From: Bradyrhizobium cytisi
GTDB lineage: Bacteria > Pseudomonadota > Alphaproteobacteria > Rhizobiales > Xanthobacteraceae
Reading direction: 5' to 3'
Assembly (NCBI RefSeq): GCF_008123515.1
Contig: NZ_VSSR01000064.1
Coordinates: 1-44,562, forward strand
Length of the DNA: 44,562 nt
Part shown: in pieces, positions 26,995 through 35,136 of the stretch
Layout: each line of letters begins with the position of its first letter
Position numbering within the stretch: position 1 is the stretch's first letter
Notes under the pieces: model-generated
Told to the model about the DNA's origin: nothing
Seen by the model: the letters and a program-made list of their open reading frames with translations, nothing else
The model's database searches: none
Translations under genes and position numbers: made by a program

Positions 26995-27969
26995 TCAAAG
27001 CAGCCCGTTCTTCTTCAGGATATCCGATGCGTTGTCCTTCGTAATCAGCATTGTGGGCAAGGTGATGACCGGCTCCAGTTTCTCGCCCTTCAAGAGTTTG
27101 ACAGCTTGCCGCAGCCCTTCGGCTCCGGGCGTTGCATAGAGGAACGTCGCCGTGAGCTGCCCCTTGCTGACCCAGGTCACGCCTTCATCCGGCAGGCCAT
27201 CGATGCCAAGAATGAACTTGATATCCTTGTCGCGGCCGGCGTCCTTGGCCGCGAGATAGGCGCCGTAGGCCATCGGATCGTTATGGCCATAGACCAGGTC
27301 GATCTTCTCGTTGTTGCGCAGCGCGGTCGTCATGATGTTGTAGGCCTTATCCTGCTTCCAGTCGCCCGACTGGTTGTTGAGCAGGTTCTTGATGCCCGGC
27401 TCCTTGTCGGTGAAAGCATGGAAGCCGTCGTGCCGGTCGTGGGCGGGCTGCGTGCCCATGCCGCCCCAGATTTCGACGACGTTGCCGGCCGCCTTGCCGG
27501 GACCGCCGAGCAGCTTCACTGCATATTCGCCGGCGGCCTTGCCGATCGCGACATTGTCGCCGCCGATGAACTGTGTGATCCGCTTGGTGTCGACGTTGCG
27601 ATCCAGCACGATGACCGGAATCTTGGCGTCGATCGCCTTCTCGACGACGCCGGTCAGGCCCGCCGATTCCTTGGGTGAGATCAACAGGACGTTGACCTGC
27701 TGGACAACGAGGTTCTCGCAATCGGCGACCTGCTTCTCGGTCTTGTCCTGGCCGTCGGTGATGACGAGCTCGACATCGGGCTGCTTCTTTGCCTCGGCCT
27801 GGATGTCCTTGTTGAACTGAACGCGCCACGGCTCGAGCGTGGTGCATTGGCTGAAGCCCACCTTCCATTTCGCGGCGGCCTTGGCGGGACTCCAGCCGGC
27901 CGGTACGTAGATCGTCATCGCGGCGCCGGCCATGGTGGTCGACAATTTTAGGAATTCACGACGCTTCAT
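26995..27969 (-). CDS. sugar ABC transporter substrate-binding protein
   Basis: This 324-residue precursor has a twin-arginine signal: MKRREFLKLSTTMAGAAMTIYVPAGWSPAKA. The mature protein is a type I periplasmic binding protein of the RbsB/XylF/LacI-fold group: KVGFSQCTTLEPWRVQFNKDIQAEAKK, LLISPKESAGL, IPVIVLDRNVD and YGHNDPMAYGAYLAAKDAG. These proteins bind monosaccharides, but the specific sugar is not readable. ATG 27969 has GGGAGG upstream. It overlaps the permease gene by 14 bases at its start, an arrangement that couples translation. Confidence 0.92.
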   Translation of the reverse strand: MKRREFLKLSTTMAGAAMTIYVPAGWSPAKAAAKWKVGFSQCTTLEPWRVQFNKDIQAEAKKQPDVELVITDGQDKTEKQVADCENLVVQQVNVLLISPKESAGLTGVVEKAIDAKIPVIVLDRNVDTKRITQFIGGDNVAIGKAAGEYAVKLLGGPGKAAGNVVEIWGGMGTQPAHDRHDGFHAFTDKEPGIKNLLNNQSGDWKQDKAYNIMTTALRNNEKIDLVYGHNDPMAYGAYLAAKDAGRDKDIKFILGIDGLPDEGVTWVSKGQLTATFLYATPGAEGLRQAVKLLKGEKLEPVITLPTMLITKDNASDILKKNGLL

Positions 27970-29293
27970 CGAAATCCTCCCTTGCAAATTGCGCCTTGGC
28001 GGCGCTTGGCAGCCGACAGGATTCGGCTGTTTTCGGATCGGCGCTGGCTTCCGGCGATCGGCTGAACCGCCATCGCGCGATGAGCTGGCCGAGATTCTGC
28101 TCCTGCACCAGCACGGTGCAGACGATGATCAACCCCTTCATCAGCAGCTGGACGTTGGAGTCGATGTTCTGAAGCTGCAGGATGTCCGAGAGCAAACCGA
28201 AGATCAGGACGCCGACGAAGGTGCCGGCGAGACCGCCTCGGCCGCCCATCAGGCTGGTGCCGCCGATCACGACCGCGGCGATGGCGTCGAGCTCGAGCCC
28301 GGCGCCGGCATCGGGCTTGCCTTGCCGGTACTGCGCGACGAACAGGACCCCTGCAATTCCCGCCAGGAGCCCGGACAGCAGATAGGCGGTGAGCTGGACC
28401 TGGGCGACCTTGATGCCCGAAAGCTTGGCGGCCTCGATGTTGCCGCCGATCGCATAGGCGTAGCGTCCAAAGGTCGTGAAACGCAGGATCGCGCCGAACA
28501 GGACGATCGCCGCGAGGAAGAAAACACTCGGCACCGGCAGCACGCCCCACAGCATCGAGCGGAGCAGCTCGAATGATTCGGTGGCGTTGGTGCCGGTGTA
28601 GACCGGCACGACGGCATTGTCCTGGCCGGCGGTGAGACGGGCGATGCCGAGCGCACTGACCATCATCGCCAGCGTGACGATGAAGGGCTGCAATCGACCG
28701 GTGACGATCAGGACGCCGTTGATCGCCCCGAGCATCAAGGCGAGGCAGGGCGCGACGAGGAGAACGCCGAGAACGCCGAATTTGGTCGCGACCTGGTTCC
28801 CCGTCCACCATGCCACCGCGATCGCGACGACAAGGCCGAGCAATCCTGGAAGCCCCGTGCTGCGCCATGACGATAGCGCGATCTCGCGGCGTCGCCCCGC
28901 GCTGACATCACGGCCACGGGCGAGACCGGCAAAGATGAAGCGCGCAGCAAGGGCAACGGCAACACCACTGACAAGCGTCGCCGCCGGAACGCCGATCACA
29001 GCGGCCGTGGTCCAGCCGGGCTTGGTGAGCAGCATCGCGCAGATCACCGTCGAAAAGCCCATGACCGAGCCGACCGACAAATCGATGCCGCCGAGCAGAA
29101 TGACCATCGTCATGCCGGTGGCGACCAGGCCCGTAATCGAGACCTGCCGCAGGACATCGGTCAGGTTGCCGTAGGACAGGAAGATATTGTTACCGGACGA
29201 CGTATGCGGCGAGGTGAGGGCGCCGACCAGGCAGATGAGCAGCAAGCCCCAGTAAAGCTTGGTCCGGGACAACAGCCGAAGAAGCGCCTTCAT
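27956..29293 (-). CDS. sugar ABC transporter permease (CUT2 type)
   Basis: This 445-residue membrane protein has about 10 hydrophobic helices of the RbsC/XylH type: VSITGLVATGMTMVILLGGIDLSVGSVMGF, and PFIVTLAMMVSALGIARLTAGQ, and ELDAIAAVVIGGTSLMGGRGGLAGTFVG. It is longer than most RbsC-like permeases (about 320) owing to an internal insertion (about 120-170, ARGRDVSAGRRREIAL...AVAWWTGN) and a ~35-residue polar C-terminal tail. The insertion makes it more like XylH (about 390), although no substrate is implied. It shares ATGA with the upstream ATPase gene and overlaps the binding-protein gene by 14 bases. Confidence 0.9.
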   Translation of the reverse strand: MKALLRLLSRTKLYWGLLLICLVGALTSPHTSSGNNIFLSYGNLTDVLRQVSITGLVATGMTMVILLGGIDLSVGSVMGFSTVICAMLLTKPGWTTAAVIGVPAATLVSGVAVALAARFIFAGLARGRDVSAGRRREIALSSWRSTGLPGLLGLVVAIAVAWWTGNQVATKFGVLGVLLVAPCLALMLGAINGVLIVTGRLQPFIVTLAMMVSALGIARLTAGQDNAVVPVYTGTNATESFELLRSMLWGVLPVPSVFFLAAIVLFGAILRFTTFGRYAYAIGGNIEAAKLSGIKVAQVQLTAYLLSGLLAGIAGVLFVAQYRQGKPDAGAGLELDAIAAVVIGGTSLMGGRGGLAGTFVGVLIFGLLSDILQLQNIDSNVQLLMKGLIIVCTVLVQEQNLGQLIARWRFSRSPEASADPKTAESCRLPSAAKAQFAREDFDEAS

Positions 29294-30927
29294 GACAATG
29301 TTTCCTGCGACCAGGCTGCCATGCCCGGCGCTGCAAGGCGCATCACCGTCTCTTGCGTCGCGCTTTCGCGCCGCAGGATTCCGGTCTGCCGCCCCTCACA
29401 CATCACCAGGATGCGGTCGGATAGCAGAAGAAGCTCCGGCATCTCGGAGGTGACCACGACGATGCCGAGGCCTTGCGCGGCGAGATCAAAGATCAGCCGG
29501 TAGATATCCTGCTTGGCGCCGATATCGATGCCGCGGGTCGGCTCGTCGAGCAGCAGAATCCGTGGTTCGGTGGCGAGCCATTTGCCGATCACGACCTTCT
29601 GCTGATTGCCGCCGGAGAGCGCAGCTGCCGTCTGATCGATGCCGGTGCAGCGGACCGAGAGCCGGCCTACCATGTCGGCCGCCAGCGCGCGTTCACGCGC
29701 GACGGCGCGCAGGCCGAAGCGCGATAGCGCGCCGATCGAGGGCAGGGCGATATTGTCGCAGATCGAGGCCGCGAGGTGCAGGCCGCGCTCTTTGCGATCC
29801 TCGCTCACGAGCGCGACACCGAGGCGGTAGGCCTCCGCTGGCGAGCTGATATCGACGGTCGCGCCATCGATCGCGATGGCGCCGCCCCGCCAACCGTTCG
29901 CGACACCAAAGATAGACTCCAGGATCTCCGTCCTGCCGGAACCGAGCAGGCCGCCGATGCCCAGGACCTCGCCGCGCCCGAGCTGAAAGCTGACGCCGTG
30001 CAACATCCGGCGCCAGCCATGCGGACCAAGCGTGTCCAGCGTCAGGTCATCCACCGAAAGGACGTTCGCGCCGTCTTGCACGGCCGCCCCGCGATCGCTT
30101 GTGACCATGTCGCGGCCGACCATCGCCGAGATGATCGCGCCCCGCGACAAGTCACCGATCGGAGCCGTGACAACGTGCCTGCCGTCGCGCAGCACCGTCA
30201 CCCGGTCGGCGAGATCGAGCACCTCCTCGATACGATGCGAGGTGTAGATGATCGCGACGCCTTCGCTCGCGAGTTGTCGCACGATCTTGAACAGGGTCTC
30301 GCATTCCGACGACGACAATGCAGAGGTCGGCTCGTCCATGATGAGGATGCGGGCGTCGAGCGATAGCGCCTTGGCGATTTCCACCAATTGCTGCTCGCCG
30401 ACGCGCAAGTCGGCGAGTCGACTTTCGGGAGCGATCCGGACGCCGAGGCGGTGCAGCAGGCGCTCCGCCGCCTTGACCATGCGGCGGCGGTTGATGAGCA
30501 CGCCGCCGATCAGCGGCTCGCGACCCAGAAAGATATTGTCGGCGATGCTCAGCTCGGGAACGAGATTGAGCTCCTGGTGGATGATCGCGACGCCGGCCTC
30601 TTCAGCATCGCGCACACCGGCAAATGCGGCGGCCCGGCCACCGACCTCGATCGTCCCCAGGTAACTCGTATGCACGCCCGCAAGAATTTTCATCAAGGTG
30701 CTCTTGCCGGCACCGTTCTCGCCCATCAGTGCGTGCACCTCGCCGCAGCGCAGATCGAAGTCGACGCTACTGAGCGCCTTTACACCGGCAAAAGACTTCG
30801 AGACGCGCTCCGCAGAAAGCACAATTTGCCCGGTCGGCGCGCAGGCCCGGCCCAGCTCGACCATACGCGGGGAGCGGTGCGCGGCCCGATCATCCTCTTC
30901 TCCGAGGGCGCCGAAGCGTGTCTCCAT
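29290..30927 (-). CDS. sugar ABC transporter ATP-binding protein (CUT2, duplicated domains)
   Basis: This 545-residue protein has two ATPase modules in tandem. The first has Walker A GENGAGKST (69-77), an intact Walker B (ILIMDEPTSAL) and the QELNLVPEL Q-loop. The second has the degenerate Walker A GLLGSGRTE and the signature LSGGNQQKVVIGKW with LLLDEPTRGID. This asymmetry is standard for CUT2 proteins such as RbsA and XylG. An N-terminal extension of about 35 residues precedes the first domain, so a start further downstream is possible. It is the first gene of the operon, reading away from the GntR-type regulator. Confidence 0.92.
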   Translation of the reverse strand: METRFGALGEEDDRAAHRSPRMVELGRACAPTGQIVLSAERVSKSFAGVKALSSVDFDLRCGEVHALMGENGAGKSTLMKILAGVHTSYLGTIEVGGRAAAFAGVRDAEEAGVAIIHQELNLVPELSIADNIFLGREPLIGGVLINRRRMVKAAERLLHRLGVRIAPESRLADLRVGEQQLVEIAKALSLDARILIMDEPTSALSSSECETLFKIVRQLASEGVAIIYTSHRIEEVLDLADRVTVLRDGRHVVTAPIGDLSRGAIISAMVGRDMVTSDRGAAVQDGANVLSVDDLTLDTLGPHGWRRMLHGVSFQLGRGEVLGIGGLLGSGRTEILESIFGVANGWRGGAIAIDGATVDISSPAEAYRLGVALVSEDRKERGLHLAASICDNIALPSIGALSRFGLRAVARERALAADMVGRLSVRCTGIDQTAAALSGGNQQKVVIGKWLATEPRILLLDEPTRGIDIGAKQDIYRLIFDLAAQGLGIVVVTSEMPELLLLSDRILVMCEGRQTGILRRESATQETVMRLAAPGMAAWSQETLS

Positions 30928-30999
30928 CGGGCTACTCTCCTCCCAGCGCGCTCAAAGTCTCAGGAGACGTCGCGCGCCAGCTGTTCGTTCGTCATTTTT

Positions 31000-31020
31000 C
31001 TGATATGCTAGTTATATCAG
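31000..31020. promoter_or_regulatory. palindrome CTGATAT-N7-ATATCAG, candidate GntR-family operator
   Basis: Two perfect 7-bp inverted arms are separated by GCTAGTT, between the sugar operon (start 30927) and the divergent GntR gene (start 31102). The surrounding bases are A/T-rich, unlike the rest of the window, as expected for a promoter. FCD-type GntR regulators often bind palindromes of about this size in such divergent regions; that it is bound by the adjacent regulator is inference. Confidence 0.65.
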
Positions 31021-31101
31021 TTGCCGCTCGTCAAGCCTCTTGCTGTCAACAATTGGCTTCCGCACCACTGGAAATGTGAACGTCAGCCAAAGGACCAGAG
31101 C

Positions 31102-31809
31102 ATGCATTCAGTCGGCGGATTCGGCGGAGGAACGACCGCCGCGCGTCGGGCGGGCGGGTCGAAAGTCGACCAGGCCTATTTGGCGCTCAAGCGTGCCATC
31201 GTTTCGGGTGCGCTCGCGCCGGACGCGCCAATCGACAAGAACGAGTGGTGTGCCATTTTCGAAGTGTCTCGACTCTCCATAACGACCGCGATCAATCGGC
31301 TGGCTTTTGAGGGGCTTGTCGTGGTTGAGCCGCAGCGCGGCTCTTACGTGGCCAAGATCCACCTTGAGGATGTCAGGCAATGGATGTTGATGAGGCGTGC
31401 GCTGGAGATAGAGGTGGTCGGGGTCTGCGCGGCCGACATGCCGGACGATGCGATTGCTGCGCTTGGTCAGAACGTCGCCTACCAAATGGCCGCCATCACC
31501 AGCGGTGATCTCCAGGGTTTCCACGAACTCGACACCCGATTTCATCGCCAGATGACTGAGGGCTTGCGTCTGGGGCGGGTTGGTGAGGTTCTCGATCCGA
31601 TCCGAACTCATCTGGAGCGCGTTCGCCGGACGCTTCTGCCGGAGCCGGGACGGCCCGAGGGAACCTTCCGCGAGCACGAAGCGATATTTCGAGCCATTGC
31701 TGCCCATCAGCCTGATCAGGCAAAAAACGAAATGGCGAACCATCTCGATCGCGTATCGCGCGAGCTGCAGTCTTTTGTCGTGAAGCATCCCGGCTTCTTC
31801 GAAGACTAG
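31102..31809 (+). CDS. GntR-family (FCD domain) transcriptional regulator
   Basis: This 235-residue protein has an N-terminal winged helix-turn-helix (about 20-85: KVDQAYLALKRAIVSGALAPDAPID through RLAFEGLVVVEPQRGSYVAKI). A C-terminal helical FCD domain (about 95-225) follows, with the metal/ligand-type residues DTRFHRQM and AHQPDQAKNEMANHLD. Such proteins usually repress adjacent catabolic or transport genes and release DNA when they bind an acid or sugar-acid. ATG 31102 has AAGGA a few bases upstream; the longer frame to 31021 would run over the palindrome. It is divergent from the sugar ABC operon, its likely target. Confidence 0.9.
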   Translation: MHSVGGFGGGTTAARRAGGSKVDQAYLALKRAIVSGALAPDAPIDKNEWCAIFEVSRLSITTAINRLAFEGLVVVEPQRGSYVAKIHLEDVRQWMLMRRALEIEVVGVCAADMPDDAIAALGQNVAYQMAAITSGDLQGFHELDTRFHRQMTEGLRLGRVGEVLDPIRTHLERVRRTLLPEPGRPEGTFREHEAIFRAIAAHQPDQAKNEMANHLDRVSRELQSFVVKHPGFFED

Positions 31810-31909
31810 CACCCGGAATCAGAGCTTTCGCGATCCGACGCGCCTGCACCCCCTGACGTCACAATGCGATTGAGTCCGGCGGACAAGTCGTCGCATACTC
31901 ATTTTGGGT

Positions 31910-32476
31910 ATGGCGGATGAGACGTTCGCTGCTGCCTTCGTTTACAAGATGAATGTTGGCTTCCGATTCATGCGCAATGCTTCTGATATTATCCGGACGG
32001 TCTCGCGACACACGCTGGCCTATATGCTGTTTTCGATCAGCGAGATGTTCCGGAATTACGACGAATTCGATCCGATGGACCTTCTGATCGTGCACGCGAT
32101 TCTCAATGCGAACGTCATCAATGTGATGAACGATCCGTCACTGGACGAGAGGTTTTCCAGCATTCACACGGTCGAGCCGGATACGATCAAGCAGGGCGTG
32201 TCCCGCGCGGCACTGTCTCGCTTCCTCCGCCTGCCGCTGGAGACGGTTCGTCGTCGCGTGGCGGGACTGAAGAGGCGGAAGGTTCTCGCCGAGACCAAGG
32301 CCGGGCTGATCGTGACCGAGCAGAATGCATTCAAGTTTGGCAACAACCACGAGCTACAGAAGACCAACATGCTGCTGCTGACGAAGCTGCTTCGCGATCT
32401 CAAGCGCGCCGGCATCAACGGACCGGATGATCTGAGTGCCGCCAAACTGGTCGTGGCGACGAAGAAGGCGAAGTAA
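31910..32476 (+). CDS. hypothetical protein with a winged-helix-like region
   Basis: This encodes 188 residues from ATG 31910; TTG 31904 is an alternative. No signal peptide is present. The N-terminal half is helical (FVYKMNVGFRFMRNASDIIRTVSRHTLAYMLFSISEMFRNY). The middle, VSRAALSRFLRLPLETVRRRVAGLKRRKVLAETKAGLIVTEQN (about 98-140), looks like a helix-turn-helix plus wing, with the strongly basic RRRVAGLKRRK. It may bind DNA, but I recognise no family. Its stop is 10 bases before the AraC gene, so the two probably form a transcription unit and may control the same process. Confidence 0.65.
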   Translation: MADETFAAAFVYKMNVGFRFMRNASDIIRTVSRHTLAYMLFSISEMFRNYDEFDPMDLLIVHAILNANVINVMNDPSLDERFSSIHTVEPDTIKQGVSRAALSRFLRLPLETVRRRVAGLKRRKVLAETKAGLIVTEQNAFKFGNNHELQKTNMLLLTKLLRDLKRAGINGPDDLSAAKLVVATKKAK

Positions 32477-32486
32477 GCGGCAAGAC

Positions 32487-33494
32487 ATGGATCAAAGCCA
32501 TCTCAACATTGCTGGCGATGGAGTTCAAAAAAGCGCTGCTGAGCGCTTGTTGTCGTTCCAGGGTCTCAAGCCATCCGCGGCGCTCGAGCTCCGGTCGTAT
32601 GACATCGATCATTTCGGCGACAGCGAGAGATATGCCGGTGCGTCCAGCATGCCGTTGTCTGCCGGGTCGACCGCGATCATGCGCGCGCGGCTCAGTCTGC
32701 CGACCCTGAGCCTGTCGCTGGTGAGGACCTTCCCGCGGATCATTCGCGGCTATCAGCTGGCGCATGCCGCCGCCGTGGTGGTGCCGATGGATCATGTGAC
32801 CTCGACCCGCATCAATGGGCAGTCAATCGGTAGTTCGATTGTCATCTTGAAGGGCGCGTCCGATTGCCTGGTCTATGAGCCGGTCGGCCGTCTGATCGGT
32901 GTGGTCTACTTCACGCCGCCCGCGTGCGGGCCCTGGTCTCGACTGGATGGCTATCATTTGCTGAGCCCGGCAGCGGACGTGCTCGCCTCGCTGCAGTGCC
33001 TGATCTCGGCAACGCTTGAAACCGCCGCCAACGATCCGGACTTCCTGAACGGGCCGATTTCGCGAGCGGCTGTCGAACAATCCCTGCTCGGCGCGATCGA
33101 CGGCGCCATCCGGACCAGCGTGGACAGCAGGTCTGTGCATGCCACGACAGAGAGCTATCTGCGGATCGTCGCCGACATGGAAAGATCGATCCGGCACGAT
33201 CTGACGATCTGGCTCAAGACGACCGAAATGGCCGAGCGGGTGGGCGTGTCGGTTCGGACCCTGCAGAGTGCGACGCAGGCCATCTGCGGCATGAGCCCGA
33301 ATCGCTATAGCCGGGTCCTGCGTCTCTGGTCGGTGCGCCGGCAACTGCGCACCGGCCCGGGACGGCGCAGCGTGAAGGCCTGCGCCATTGCCCATGGCTT
33401 CTGGCATTTGAGCGAGTTCGCGGCGAGCTACAGGGCGGCGTTCGGCGAGCTGCCGTCCGAGACCCTGCATCGAGCTGTGCGGGAGCACAGCTAG
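32487..33494 (+). CDS. AraC-family transcriptional regulator
   Basis: This 335-residue protein has a C-terminal AraC-type DNA-binding domain (about 240-330): TTEMAERVGVSVRTLQSATQAICGMSPNRYSRVLRLWSVRRQL, then SVKACAIAHGFWHLSEFAASYRAAFGELPSETL. The N-terminal ~220 residues are of the AraC_binding_2 style, perhaps binding a ligand or partner. The upstream gene (31910-32476) ends 10 bases before it. Start ATG 32487 is preferred over the longer frame to 32436, which overlaps the preceding gene. Target genes unknown. Confidence 0.85.
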   Translation: MDQSHLNIAGDGVQKSAAERLLSFQGLKPSAALELRSYDIDHFGDSERYAGASSMPLSAGSTAIMRARLSLPTLSLSLVRTFPRIIRGYQLAHAAAVVVPMDHVTSTRINGQSIGSSIVILKGASDCLVYEPVGRLIGVVYFTPPACGPWSRLDGYHLLSPAADVLASLQCLISATLETAANDPDFLNGPISRAAVEQSLLGAIDGAIRTSVDSRSVHATTESYLRIVADMERSIRHDLTIWLKTTEMAERVGVSVRTLQSATQAICGMSPNRYSRVLRLWSVRRQLRTGPGRRSVKACAIAHGFWHLSEFAASYRAAFGELPSETLHRAVREHS

Positions 33495-33509
33495 AAGGGA
33501 GATCGCGAC

Positions 33510-34265
33510 CTAACCGGCCGTAGCGCCCCAATCGCCCAGCACGGCCTGCACCAGCGCCAGCGCCGCCACCGCGGCCGTGTCGGCCCGCAGGATCCGCGGG
33601 CCCAGCGCCAGCCGCAGAACCCTGGGCTGGCGCAGCAGCAGGGCCCGCTCTTCTTCGGCGAAGCCGCCCTCGGGGCCGATCAGGACGTCGATACCATGCC
33701 CGGATGCGCGCGCCTGTTGCAGGCTCTGGATCGGATTCTCGACCTCGGCCGCCTCGTCGCAGAACACCAGCAGGCGATCGGCGGGGCGCTGGCTGAGGTA
33801 GCGCTCGAGCGGTGCGGGCTCGGCCACGGTGGCGAGGCTCAGGATCCCGCATTGCTCGGCGGCCTCGATGACATTGGCGCGCATGCGCTCGGTGTTGACG
33901 CGCGAGGCCTGGGTGAACCGGGTCTGGACCGGTTGCAGGATGGCGGCGCCCATCTCCACGGCCTTCTGGACCGTGTAATCGAGCCGGGCATGCTTGAGCG
34001 GGGCGAAGACGTAAGCGAGGTCGGGCAGCCGATCCTGGGGGCGGACTTGCTGCAGGATGACGAGGTTGTCGGGCCGCTTGCGGCCTTCGATCGCGGCCTG
34101 CCATTCGCCGTCGCGGCCGTTGAAGGCCAAAACCTCCGCCCCGGCGGCAAGCCGCAGCACATTGCCGAGGTAGTTGCTCTGGTCACGGTCAAGCGGAACC
34201 CTGGCATCCAGGGCCAGGGAGGGCTCGACGAACAGGCGGGGGGAGCGAAAATCGTGGGAGGGCAT
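33510..34265 (-). CDS. rsmE: 16S rRNA m3U1498 methyltransferase RsmE
   Basis: This 251-residue protein belongs to the SPOUT superfamily. A small N-terminal PUA-like part (about 1-70: RLFVEPSLALDARVPLDRDQSNYLGNVLRLAAGAEVLAFNG) precedes the knotted methyltransferase domain. The AdoMet-binding loops are LIGPEGGFAEEE and LGPRILRADTAAVAAL, both typical of RsmE. It modifies uridine 1498 in the 30S subunit. The gene converges with the AraC gene, leaving 15 bases between the stops. A single-gene unit is likely. Confidence 0.93.
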   Translation of the reverse strand: MPSHDFRSPRLFVEPSLALDARVPLDRDQSNYLGNVLRLAAGAEVLAFNGRDGEWQAAIEGRKRPDNLVILQQVRPQDRLPDLAYVFAPLKHARLDYTVQKAVEMGAAILQPVQTRFTQASRVNTERMRANVIEAAEQCGILSLATVAEPAPLERYLSQRPADRLLVFCDEAAEVENPIQSLQQARASGHGIDVLIGPEGGFAEEERALLLRQPRVLRLALGPRILRADTAAVAALALVQAVLGDWGATAG

Positions 34266-34476
34266 TGGTCAAAAGTCCGATTTGCCGCCGTTCTTAACCG
34301 AAAGCAGCCGTTTCAGGGGTAATTATTGCCGAATTGGTGCGTCGGCGCGCCGCGCTCTTGCCCTATTCGACGGGTTGTTAAGCGCCGGCGGGAATCGTAA
34401 AATCGCGGGCGCGCTGGTTGCGCTTCAATTGGGAAGACGCCGAACCCCGTAAGCTCCTGCCGGAGAGACTATCTTG

Positions 34477-35136
34477 ATGATCCGTCGATTGATGGTTCCG
34501 ATCACTGCCGCCATGCTGACCATGGGTGCTGCTGGCGCCTACGCCCAGGGGTTCCCGGCGCCGCTGCCGGGCCGGTCCGCACCCGATCCCGCGTTTCCGC
34601 CAGTGAACGGTTCGGCGCCGGTCGCCTCCGTCGGCGGTGCACCGCAAGCCTCGTTCCCGACCAACGGCGCAGCTCCCATCGGCGGTGCCGGCGCCTTCAG
34701 CGCGGCGCCGCCGACGCAAGGCGGTTCCGGCGAGGACTGCATGAAGGCCTTCATGCCGCTCCGCGAGGAGGCCGAGAAGCGCGGCAAGCTGATCCAGGCC
34801 GCGAGCAGCCGTCATGCGCCGCCGGATGAGGCCTGCAAGCTGATCCGCAATTTCAGCCAGGCTGAGACCAAGATGATCAAATACATCGAGGTTCATGCCG
34901 CCAAATGCGGAATCCCGCCGAACGTCGGCGCCCAGATGAAGGACGGCCACAAGAACACCGAGGCCATGGCGACGAAGGTCTGCAACGTTGCGCAGCAGAT
35001 GCAGAACCAGCCCCGCGGTCCGGCCGGTCCGTCGCTCAGCGAGGTGGTGGGTTCGGGCTCGGCGCCGGAAGCCAATGCAGGCAAGAAGGGCGGCAGCACC
35101 TTCGATACGCTCAACGGCAACGTCCTCACCCGATGA
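34477..35136 (+). CDS. secreted proline-rich protein of unknown function
   Basis: This 219-residue precursor has a signal peptide MIRRLMVPITAAMLTMGAAGAYA. A Pro/Ala/Gly-rich segment (about 24-85) is followed by a helical domain with three cysteines (EDCMKAF, EACKLIRN, AKCGIPPN, plus VCNVAQQ). I recognise no family with certainty. The start is ATG 34477; the preceding TTG 34474 is ignored. GGAGAG lies about 9 bases upstream. It ends in an ATGA overlap with ubiA, so the two are co-transcribed and translationally coupled. The meaning of this pairing is unclear. Confidence 0.8.
   Translation: MIRRLMVPITAAMLTMGAAGAYAQGFPAPLPGRSAPDPAFPPVNGSAPVASVGGAPQASFPTNGAAPIGGAGAFSAAPPTQGGSGEDCMKAFMPLREEAEKRGKLIQAASSRHAPPDEACKLIRNFSQAETKMIKYIEVHAAKCGIPPNVGAQMKDGHKNTEAMATKVCNVAQQMQNQPRGPAGPSLSEVVGSGSAPEANAGKKGGSTFDTLNGNVLTR

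Noticed and set aside
33214..34104. Minus-strand frame (296 aa) over the AraC C-terminus and rsmE
   Set aside because: Out of frame with rsmE and rich in Arg/Pro/Ala; no start site or family features.
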